Assembly (NCBI GenBank): GCA_023229605.1
Contig: JALNYY010000159.1
Coordinates: forward strand, 3,150 to 9,140
Reading direction: 5' to 3'
DNA: 5,991 nucleotides
Source of the DNA: Methylobacter sp.
GTDB lineage: Bacteria > Pseudomonadota > Gammaproteobacteria > Methylococcales > Methylomonadaceae
Within the stretch, counting starts at the first letter, position 1, and each line of letters starts with the position of its first letter. The position numbers were made by a program, and so were the translations under genes. This document shows positions 1 to 5,736 of the stretch, one piece after another. The notes beneath the pieces are model-generated. The model was not told the DNA's origin, did not search any database, and saw only the letters and a list, made by a program, of their open reading frames with translations.

Positions 1-2265
1 TGGACGGCTCAATACGTCAGGATCAATCGGATCGGTCGAAAGAGCCAGTGCGGCAAAGCCGTCTGTTACCAGGTTGATCCACAAAAGATGCAGCGGCAAT
101 AACGGCAGCGGCCAGCCCAGCAGAACCGCGACCAACATCACCATCAATTCGCCGGTACTGCTGCCCAGTAGATAGGCCAAGGTTTTGGCGATATTGTCAT
201 AGATGCCCCGCCCTTCCTCTACCGCCGCGACAATGGAAGCAAAGTTGTCATCCGTAACAATCATATCCGCGGCCTCTTTGGTCACCTCGGTACCGGTTAG
301 CCCCATGGCGATACCGATAGAGGCCTCCTTGATCGCAGGCGCATCGTTAAGCCCGTCCCCGGTCATCGCCACAACTGCGCCCCACGCTTTCCATGCTCGG
401 ACAATGCGGAGCTTGTGCTCGGCGGTAACCCGAGCATAAACCGAAACCTGTGATACACGTTGCTTCAGCGCTTCATCATCCAGACGGTCAAGCTCGGCTC
501 CTACGAGAACTTGGTCGCCCTTGCCCAGAATGCCCAATTCAAAACCTATTGCCCGCGCAGTGTCCGGATGATCGCCTGTAATCATCACGGATTTGATGCC
601 TGCCCGTTTACATTTGGCCACGGCCTCCCTTGCCTCGGCGCGAGGTGGGTCCTGTAAGCCTACAAGCCCCAAAAAGATGAGATCCTTCTCAATCTCGGTA
701 TCGCTTACAGCCCTGCCTTCTTCAATACTGAAATTGTCCAAGGGGCGCTCGGCCACGGCAAGCACACGCAGGGCATCGTGCGCCAGTAAGGCATTGGCTT
801 GTATCATTCGGCTACGGTCATTCTCGGTCAATTCTCTTACTCCCTGATCGGTTCTAATCAGGGTGCAACGACTGAGAATAACTTCGGGCGCACCTTTGAC
901 GAACGCCCAGATATAGTTTTCCCGACGACGGATGACAGTCATCCGTTTGCGGTCGGAATCGAAAGGCACAGTAGTCAAACGCGGCATTTCAGTCTCGAAG
1001 ACCTCGCGGGTAATACCGCCTTTTGCGGCGACCACCAGCAGCGCCCCTTCAGTAGGATCGCCGATGACTACTGGCCGGTTATCGATTAGGGCCAGTTCGG
1101 CATCGTTACAGGCGACCGACGCACGCAACAAGGCCAGGAGTTCAGGACTTTCTGATGGCAGGCTTTCCACATTGCCGGAAAAGAATGCGCCTTCAGTGGC
1201 GTAGCCTTCGCCGGTGATGCGATACAAGCTGTTTGAAGTGATCAACTTGCGGGCGGTCATTTCACCCATCGTCAGTGTGCCGGTCTTGTCCGTGCAGATA
1301 ACCTGAGCACGGCCTAGCGTTTCAACCGAGGCCAAACGCCGCACCAAGGCATGACGCTGCACCATGCGTTGCACACCCAGCGCGAGCGCAATAGTCACCA
1401 CCGCAGGCAGACCTTCCGGGATAGCCGCTACCGCAAGACTCACCGAGCTCAAGAACAGCTCAAACGGCGCAATTCCGCGTAATAATCCCAGGCCGAAAAT
1501 CAATGTCACTATACCGAAACAGGCCATCAACAGCAGGCGTCCTGCCCGTTCAAGTTGGCGTTGCAACGGGGTTTCTCCGCTTTCGGCGGTGTCCAGAAGC
1601 GTGGCGATATGGCCGAGTTCCGTCTCCATACCGGTATTAACCACCAAAGCGCGACCGGTTCCCCCCGTTACGCTGGTACCGAGAAAGACCATGTTGTTCC
1701 GCTCCGCCAGAGGCGTTTCCGGAGGCAGTCTGTCTGTGGATTTTCCTACAGCTTGCGATTCGCCGGTAAGCGGCGCTTCGTTGATACGAAGAACGGATGT
1801 TTGGATCAGGCGAGCGTCCGCCGCGACCAGATCCCCGCCTTCCAGCAACAGGATATCGCCCGGAACGATTTCTATAGCATCAACCACTAGGCTATGACCG
1901 CCGCGCACCACACGGCAATGGGGCGCAGTCAAACGACTTAATGCCGCCGCCGCCTTCTCGGCACGATACTCCTGGATAAAGCCGATTATCGCATTCAAAA
2001 CGACGATGGCAATGATGGCGATGCCGTCTACAGTTTCGCCCAGTGCAGCGGAAATCGCCGCTGCGCCCATCAGCACCCAGATAACCAGGCTTTTAAACTG
2101 GCTGACAAAAATGACCAAGGCCGAAAATCGCTTGCCCTTGCGTAGTTTATTTTTCCCATACCGGGTGAGCCGTTTTTTCGCTTCATTGGCAGGAAGTCCC
2201 TGCTCCACATCGGTCGTGAGAAGGCTTACGGCTTCGGTAACCGATAGCTTGTGCCATGCATTCAT
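1..2265 (-). CDS. Type II cation-transporting P-type ATPase (Ca2+-ATPase-like), C-terminus beyond window
   Basis: Inner-membrane pump that would use ATP to move a cation, probably Ca2+ or a similar divalent ion. The frame is open for 755 codons to the left edge; family members have roughly 850-950 residues, so the last membrane helices are missing. Seen in order: N-terminal cation-ATPase domain (about 1-75), TM1-2 (about 55-97), actuator motif TGES (167-170), TM4 motif PEGLP (283-287), phosphorylation motif DKTGT (Asp326), nucleotide-domain motifs FDSDRK (435-440) and KGAPE (457-461), DPPR (539-542), hinge TGDGLND (635-641), and TM5-6 with NLVTDG (731-736). Against SERCA, Glu309, Glu771, Asn796 and Asp800 correspond to Glu284, Glu706, Asn731 and Asp735, but Asn768 becomes Ser703. 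There are no N-terminal CxxC metal-binding domains, so it is not a P1B heavy-metal pump. The ATG has GGGAG at 2276-2280, 10 nt upstream, and lies 16 nt after the HD-GYP stop. The ion is inferred; Mn2+ or another cation is possible. Confidence 0.93.
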   Translation of the reverse strand, partial: MNAWHKLSVTEAVSLLTTDVEQGLPANEAKKRLTRYGKNKLRKGKRFSALVIFVSQFKSLVIWVLMGAAAISAALGETVDGIAIIAIVVLNAIIGFIQEYRAEKAAAALSRLTAPHCRVVRGGHSLVVDAIEIVPGDILLLEGGDLVAADARLIQTSVLRINEAPLTGESQAVGKSTDRLPPETPLAERNNMVFLGTSVTGGTGRALVVNTGMETELGHIATLLDTAESGETPLQRQLERAGRLLLMACFGIVTLIFGLGLLRGIAPFELFLSSVSLAVAAIPEGLPAVVTIALALGVQRMVQRHALVRRLASVETLGRAQVICTDKTGTLTMGEMTARKLITSNSLYRITGEGYATEGAFFSGNVESLPSESPELLALLRASVACNDAELALIDNRPVVIGDPTEGALLVVAAKGGITREVFETEMPRLTTVPFDSDRKRMTVIRRRENYIWAFVKGAPEVILSRCTLIRTDQGVRELTENDRSRMIQANALLAHDALRVLAVAERPLDNFSIEEGRAVSDTEIEKDLIFLGLVGLQDPPRAEAREAVAKCKRAGIKSVMITGDHPDTARAIGFELGILGKGDQVLVGAELDRLDDEALKQRVSQVSVYARVTAEHKLRIVRAWKAWGAVVAMTGDGLNDAPAIKEASIGIAMGLTGTEVTKEAADMIVTDDNFASIVAAVEEGRGIYDNIAKTLAYLLGSSTGELMVMLVAVLLGWPLPLLPLHLLWINLVTDGFAALALSTDPIDPDVLSRP

Positions 2266-2281
2266 AGTGGTGTTTCTCCCA

Positions 2282-3583
2282 TTAACTAGCGGCCAAAAAA
2301 TAGCGGGCTATGCTGTGTTGTAGCATCACCTCCAGCCGATGCGCTTCAACGCCGCTGATCTTCTGATAAAGATCGGGGGCGAGCATCACAAAACTTTTCA
2401 CCAACTGAGGATCGAAATGACTGCCGCTGTCCCGTTCGAGCATGGCGATGGCTTCCGGCATTGTCCACGACTCCTTATACGGGCGCTTGGAAGTCAGGGC
2501 GTCGAATACATCCACGATAGCGAATATCCGCGCATTCAACGGAATCGCTTCAGCCTTGAGCCCCTGCGGATAACCCGTACCGTCGTATTTCTCATGATGA
2601 AATTCGACGACGTCCCTGGCGCCGCTTAACCAACTCGATTTGCTCAGAATATCCACGCCCAGCGATACGTGCGTTTTCATGACCTCGAACTCTTCCGGCG
2701 TCAGTTTTCCCGGTTTCAGCAAGATTGGGTCGCGGATGCCGATCTTGCCGACATCATGCAAAAAAGCACCGGCAATCAGGTCGTGGATGTTCTCGCGGGA
2801 AAGCCCAATCGCTTCGCCAAGCCGTAGCGCATAGAAGGTTACCCGGTAATTATGGCTGTTGGTATCGGAGTCGCGTTCGGCAATCGCGCAACCGAGCACA
2901 TTCATCAGTTCCAGGTTGCCCTTTAGCAAATCGCCGGACAATTTGATCAGTCCCCGGTTGAGCGTCAAGATGATCGGATACATCAGGAAGGTGGTGAACG
3001 TGATGCCGAGGCTGACAAACAGCAGTGTGCGCAGCAGGTCATCCTTAATCGAGTTGAGAGTCTGCCGATCAACTTGGTAGATGCCTTCGAAATAACCGGT
3101 CGGCGAATCCTGGACGCCTTTCAGCGGAACCAGGATGACCAGCAGCAATCCGCCACGGATGAAGTGAAACTCATGGGAAAATTCACCCACTTGTGGAAAT
3201 CGATGGCGATAGCGATCAATACCCTGTTCGGCGACCTCCTGCCCAGGCCGAATGGCTTCAAGCTGGAGTTGTTTGTTGCGGTCGTACAGCTCGACGACCA
3301 GGAAATGTTGGTTGACCAGTTGCCGTGCCAACTCTGCCAGATGTTGGCGAGCGGCTGAATCCAACTGCTCTAAATTATGGGCGGACTCCCCGCTGAAAGT
3401 CGCGGATTCCCTGAGCGCGAGTTCATGCACGAACTGCCGGATGCGATTGACCTCCAGCCATAAAACGCCGCCGCCGACCGCTACGCTGAGGAACAGCCAG
3501 CCCAGAAACAGCCGGAGCAGGATTTTCCGGTGAATAAACTGATTCGCAGCAAGCGCTGTTCTCGAATCGATCCTACTGTTCAT
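2282..3583 (-). CDS. Membrane-anchored HD-GYP protein, probable c-di-GMP phosphodiesterase with periplasmic sensor
   Basis: A 433-residue signalling protein expected to hydrolyse cyclic di-GMP at the cytoplasmic face of the inner membrane. TM1 is about 21-45, the periplasmic sensor about 46-183, TM2 about 184-207, with no recognisable HAMP, and the HD-GYP domain runs from about 225 to 425. Metal and catalytic residues of the family are present: Glu236, His244, His276-Asp277 with Lys280 (FLHDVGKIG), His305, His329-His330 (HHEKYDGTGYP, 329-339) and Asp358. The active site therefore looks intact. The sensor has no cysteine but has seven histidines (53, 69, 81, 93, 127, 137, 140). The chosen ATG (3581-3583) overlaps the end of the AhpD-like gene by 11 nt. 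It has only a weak Shine-Dalgarno site, which suggests translational coupling. An upstream in-frame ATG at 3679 would overlap that gene by 107 nt and adds residues without domain character. The enzyme class is firm; the signal sensed is unknown. Confidence 0.92.
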   Translation of the reverse strand: MNSRIDSRTALAANQFIHRKILLRLFLGWLFLSVAVGGGVLWLEVNRIRQFVHELALRESATFSGESAHNLEQLDSAARQHLAELARQLVNQHFLVVELYDRNKQLQLEAIRPGQEVAEQGIDRYRHRFPQVGEFSHEFHFIRGGLLLVILVPLKGVQDSPTGYFEGIYQVDRQTLNSIKDDLLRTLLFVSLGITFTTFLMYPIILTLNRGLIKLSGDLLKGNLELMNVLGCAIAERDSDTNSHNYRVTFYALRLGEAIGLSRENIHDLIAGAFLHDVGKIGIRDPILLKPGKLTPEEFEVMKTHVSLGVDILSKSSWLSGARDVVEFHHEKYDGTGYPQGLKAEAIPLNARIFAIVDVFDALTSKRPYKESWTMPEAIAMLERDSGSHFDPQLVKSFVMLAPDLYQKISGVEAHRLEVMLQHSIARYFLAAS

Positions 3584-4145
3584 CGATATTGCGATCTTTA
3601 TTTTTCGGCAGACGGCAAAATCCTTGTGCTGGTAAATCCAGGGCGCTGTTAAATTTGCTGGATAAATTCTGGAAGACAATAAGCCCAGTGAGTTCGACTA
3701 TTTCATCGTCGTTAAAGTATTCATGCAGGCGCTGAGATAAATCATCATCAACCTGCCGGTCGGTATACGTCACCGCCTCGGCATATTCCAGGACTAGCCT
3801 TTCTTTGTTATCGAACAATTCGCTTGATTGCCATCGTTCGAGGGCCTTCACCTTGTTCATGGAACCTGTTCTTTTTGCCAACACGGAGGAGTTTATATCG
3901 ATACAAAAACGGCAGCCGTTTATTTGTGACACTCTGACCGTAACTAAGGATCGCAGAACCGGATCGATAGGGCTGCTTTTTCTGTCCAGCACCCCATAGA
4001 GTAGGGCTATTGCTGCAAACAACTTGGGGACTCTGGCCCAAATCAAAGCAGGCTTAAGAATTTGCCCGTATTTTCTTTTTTGATTCCAAAAGAACGGGCG
4101 AAGGTACCAGGGGTAACTGGAAATGGGTTTTTCTGTGACTCTCAT
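3573..4145 (-). CDS. AhpD-like / carboxymuconolactone decarboxylase family protein with CxxC motif
   Basis: A 190-residue, probably cytoplasmic protein of the alkylhydroperoxidase D / CMD fold. The signature is in SQINGCRFCIDIN (73-85), where Cys78 and Cys81 form the CxxC pair. In AhpD the motif is CxxCxxxH and the His takes part in proton relay; here that position is Asn85. The acidic residue expected about 12 positions before the first Cys is also not evident (Arg65-Ser66). A thiol-disulfide role is therefore likelier than classic peroxidase or decarboxylase chemistry (inference). The C-terminal part keeps a family-like helix region, EIVELTGLIVFQN (148-160). The start is fixed by a TGATG overlap with the stop of the cation transporter gene and by GGAG at 4154-4157, 8 nt upstream. 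The reading frame is open 58 codons further up, but that extension lies wholly inside the transporter gene. I recall similar proteins beside mer-type genes in other proteobacteria, but this was not checked. Confidence 0.9.
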   Translation of the reverse strand: MRVTEKPISSYPWYLRPFFWNQKRKYGQILKPALIWARVPKLFAAIALLYGVLDRKSSPIDPVLRSLVTVRVSQINGCRFCIDINSSVLAKRTGSMNKVKALERWQSSELFDNKERLVLEYAEAVTYTDRQVDDDLSQRLHEYFNDDEIVELTGLIVFQNLSSKFNSALDLPAQGFCRLPKNKDRNIDEQ

Positions 4146-4753
4146 CACCGAAGCTCCGTAATAGCCTCGCGCAATACAAATAGCGCTGACCGTAGAAAGA
4201 GAACGGCAATTGCCAAACCGACTAGAATATCGGGCCAACCTGTATGGGTAAACCATACGCCTGCGGCGGCAAACAATATTGAGACATTCGCAATAATATC
4301 GTTGCGCGAACACAACCAAACTGAACTCATGTTTATATCATCGGCTCGATGCCGCCAGAGCAAAGCCAAACAAATACTATTCGCTGCAAGCGCCAGTAGG
4401 CCAATTGCGCCGATGGTTTCGAATACTGGAACCTCTGGAAAAACAATCTTGTAAACAGCCTGCCCAAGAGCGAAAAAACCAAAGGCTGCCATGATGCCGC
4501 CTTTGAACAGGGCTGCACGGGCTTTCATTCTTGCGCCGCGCGCAACAACGTAAATACTGAAACCGTACACCAACGCGTCGCCAAGCATATCCAGCGAATC
4601 CGCCACCAGCGAGACAGAACCACTGATCAGCCCCGCTGTGAGTTCTACAATGAACATGACAGCATTAATACCCAGCACTATCTTAAGCGTCGAGCTTTGG
4701 CGATTACGAAGTGCCTCAATTTCACAAGCTTTATCGTTGCAACAATCAGCCAT
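4145..4753 (-). CDS. CDF-type cation transporter lacking the C-terminal cytoplasmic domain
   Basis: A 202-residue inner-membrane protein resembling the membrane domain of cation diffusion facilitators, which exchange divalent metal for protons. Six helices can be drawn at about 23-45, 47-70, 83-103, 112-132, 149-168 and 174-194. The TM2 motif is ADSLDMLGD (51-59) and the TM5 motif is CSRNDIIAN (148-156). Aligned by eye to E. coli FieF (Asp45, Asp49, His153, Asp157), the metal site becomes Asp55, Asp59, Cys148 and Asp152, a soft ligand replacing His. The protein ends about eight residues after TM6, so the usual dimeric metal-sensing C-terminal domain is absent. The N-terminus MADCCNDKAC carries Cys4, Cys5 and Cys10 and could accept metal. 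The start is chosen for AGGAG at 4760-4764, 6 nt upstream; the frame stays open 58 codons further, but that extension has no domain character. The transported metal is not determined; Hg, Cd or Zn are candidates. Confidence 0.9.
   Translation of the reverse strand: MADCCNDKACEIEALRNRQSSTLKIVLGINAVMFIVELTAGLISGSVSLVADSLDMLGDALVYGFSIYVVARGARMKARAALFKGGIMAAFGFFALGQAVYKIVFPEVPVFETIGAIGLLALAANSICLALLWRHRADDINMSSVWLCSRNDIIANVSILFAAAGVWFTHTGWPDILVGLAIAVLFLRSALFVLREAITELR
4154..4157 (-). promoter_or_regulatory. Ribosome binding site of the AhpD-like gene, inside the transporter gene
   Basis: GGAG lies 8 nt before the ATG at 4145 and sits within the last codons of the upstream gene. With the TGATG overlap it points to translational coupling of transporter and AhpD-like protein. 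Confidence 0.7.
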
Positions 4754-4759
4754 TTGATT

Positions 4760-4764
4760 CTCCT
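4760..4764 (-). promoter_or_regulatory. Ribosome binding site deciding the CDF transporter start
   Basis: AGGAG lies 6 nt before the ATG at 4753. This is the strongest Shine-Dalgarno match near any in-frame start and rules against the 58-codon N-terminal extension. Confidence 0.8.
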
Positions 4765-4909
4765 GAAAAAGGTTAAAGGTTGAGTGTAAGCTTGATGCGC
4801 TTCCTTCATCATCCTGCTTGGCTTCTATCTTATACCTAAATGATGCAATGGTTTTGAATGGGACTGTGTATTTTTTGCTTTCCGATACATGACGGCAATC
4901 GACCGCATT

Positions 4910-4936
4910 GCGGACACTCATATGCATGAGTGCCGC
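4910..4936. repeat. Inverted repeat / hairpin just after the CopZ-like gene
   Basis: The arms CACTCAT (4915-4921) and ATGAGTG (4926-4932) are perfect complements around a 4-nt loop. They are extended by GCGG (4910-4913) pairing with CCGC (4933-4936) past a single bulged A at 4914, giving 11 base pairs. It begins 4 nt after the upstream stop codon. No T-run follows on the minus strand, so it is not a standard intrinsic terminator. An mRNA-stabilising hairpin, a processing site or a protein-binding site are all possible. Confidence 0.6.
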
Positions 4937-4940
4937 TCAG

Positions 4941-5381
4941 CTACTGAGACTGACTCTTTTCCAAATACTTGAAATTTGCCAAACAGCATTGGCCTGACGG
5001 GTTTCTGATTTCGCAAGCACATTCGCCTGATTTTGTTCGTTGTATGACAAAATCTTTGATCGGCTCTGCACGGTTGGCTTTTAACGCTGATAAATACTGA
5101 TCGGCATCAATATCGAAGCAATAACAAAGTTTGTCTTCCTGAATCTCTGAATAGCTTCTTAAATACTGTTTGGGAACAGCGTTTCCATAGCAGGAAAAGT
5201 AACCGACTGCGCATTGTTTGGATGAGCAGTAAAAATAGCTGTCAACGGTAATCGCCTGATTCTCAGGAAATCTGACCTGATGGTACAGTGTACGCATCCC
5301 GACACTGATACAAGCGGAACCGCACTCAGGGCAAACCTCTCTGGTTTTTGCAGAGGCATTCGAACGACAGCAATCAGACAT
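4941..5381 (-). CDS. CopZ N-domain-like cysteine-rich metallochaperone (putative Zn/[2Fe-2S] protein)
   Basis: A 146-residue soluble protein with 14 cysteines and no signal peptide or membrane segment, so probably cytoplasmic. The pattern resembles the N-terminal domain of Archaeoglobus CopZ, which binds one Zn and a [2Fe-2S] cluster. Visible groups are Cys4-Cys5, CPECGSAC (17-24), Cys52, Cys57, Cys64, CYC (86-88), CAC (121-123) and CC (132-133). The CxC at 86-88 followed 32 residues later by a second cysteine group recalls BFD-type [2Fe-2S] sites. Unlike CopZ it has no HMA domain, although MerP, an HMA-fold protein, is encoded just upstream. The start MSDCC is supported by AAGGA at 5389-5393, 7 nt upstream, and a 16-nt gap from merP. 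A longer frame to 5441 would overlap merP by 44 nt and lacks support. Its role as a carrier between importer and exporter is inferred from gene order. Confidence 0.85.
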   Translation of the reverse strand: MSDCCRSNASAKTREVCPECGSACISVGMRTLYHQVRFPENQAITVDSYFYCSSKQCAVGYFSCYGNAVPKQYLRSYSEIQEDKLCYCFDIDADQYLSALKANRAEPIKDFVIQRTKSGECACEIRNPSGQCCLANFKYLEKSQSQ

Positions 5382-5388
5382 AGACGTA

Positions 5389-5393
5389 TCCTT
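5389..5393 (-). promoter_or_regulatory. Ribosome binding site deciding the CopZ-like start
   Basis: AAGGA lies 7 nt before the ATG at 5381, in the short gap after merP. It favours the 146-residue start over the longer frame that would run back into merP. Confidence 0.75.
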
Positions 5394-5397
5394 AGCT

Positions 5398-5724
5398 TTA
5401 TCGAGCAGCCGGGTCGGCAATGGTTGCCGGATAACCGGCATCCGTCGTGGCTTTGATCAACGCCGGACTATGGGTTTTTTGGACATCGAAAGTGACTGTC
5501 GCAGTTTTGGCATCGTAATCGACAGCCACCTGTTGTACGCCATCGACTTTCTGCAAGGCTTTTTTGATGGTGAAAGTACACATCGGGCAGGTCATGTTTT
5601 GTATATTTAGCGTCACCGTTTGCTGCCGATTTGGCTGTTCAACAGTTGTTTCCGCATGAACCGCCGGTATCCACAGAATGCTTGACGACAAGCTCACAAT
5701 TAATAAACCGGTTTTAATTGACAT
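5398..5724 (-). CDS. merP: MerP-like periplasmic mercury/metal-binding protein
   Basis: A 108-residue small HMA-fold protein that in mer systems binds Hg(II) in the periplasm and passes it to MerT. Residues 1-24 form a Sec-type signal peptide with a hydrophobic core (about 6-20) and a likely cleavage after AVHA. The mature part has the MerP metal loop NMTCPMC, with Cys46 and Cys49, followed by TIKKAL (52-57), a wording typical of MerP rather than of copper chaperones. The GYP motif near the end (97-99) is also family-typical. The start has AGAGGA at 5732-5737, 7 nt upstream, overlapping the merT stop codon, and only 12 nt separate the two genes. Length and motifs are complete, so it looks functional. 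Specificity for Hg over other thiophilic metals is assumed from the family. Confidence 0.93.
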   Translation of the reverse strand: MSIKTGLLIVSLSSSILWIPAVHAETTVEQPNRQQTVTLNIQNMTCPMCTFTIKKALQKVDGVQQVAVDYDAKTATVTFDVQKTHSPALIKATTDAGYPATIADPAAR

Positions 5725-5736
5725 ATCGGAGTCCTC

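Larger units (their letters stand above)
4754..4940. other. 187-bp intergenic region within the operon
   Basis: The only sizeable gap in the block, between the CopZ-like stop and the transporter start. It contains the inverted repeat at 4910-4936 and the transporter's Shine-Dalgarno site (4760-4764). Read on the minus strand, a TATAAG hexamer (4829-4834) lies 18 nt downstream of TTCAAA (4853-4858), a weak sigma-70-like pair with 5/6 and 4/6 matches. A short direct repeat, GGTTAAAGGTT, is at 4771-4781. The transporter frame is open through almost the whole gap, but the encoded residues show no cysteine pair, membrane segment or known domain, and I see no separate small gene with a good ribosome site. 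Confidence 0.6.

Noticed and set aside
1364..1897. Plus-strand open frame of 177 codons
   Set aside because: It lies antisense inside the ATPase gene, is rich in Ser/Arg/Pro without a domain, and is a shadow of the coding frame. The same holds for the other plus-strand frames between 203 and 4454.
1..2265. Heavy-metal P1B-type ATPase (CopA/ZntA/MerA-associated)
   Set aside because: There is no CPC/CPx motif in TM4 and no N-terminal metal-binding domain; PEGLP and NLVTDG place it with type II Ca2+-type pumps.
3584..3679. Longer N-terminus for the HD-GYP protein
   Set aside because: It would overlap the AhpD-like gene by 107 nt, and the added 32 residues precede the membrane helix with no recognisable character.
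4146..4319. Longer N-terminus for the AhpD-like protein
   Set aside because: The extension lies entirely inside the CDF transporter gene, while the shorter start has a TGATG overlap and a good ribosome site.
4829..4858. Minus-strand promoter (TTCAAA, 18 nt, TATAAG) before the CDF gene
   Set aside because: The match is too weak to call as a feature without transcript data; mentioned only in the intergenic entry.
4754..4927. 58-codon N-terminal extension of the CDF transporter, or a small separate gene
   Set aside because: There is no Shine-Dalgarno site at the upstream ATG codons and no domain in the translation, while the ATG at 4753 has a strong site.
4910..4936. Rho-independent terminator
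   Set aside because: The hairpin is real, but no T-run follows it in the direction of transcription.
5159..5359. Minus-strand frame of 66 codons within the CopZ-like gene
   Set aside because: It is in another frame of a well-supported cysteine-rich gene and resembles nothing; the same applies to 4333-4518 and 3808-4041.
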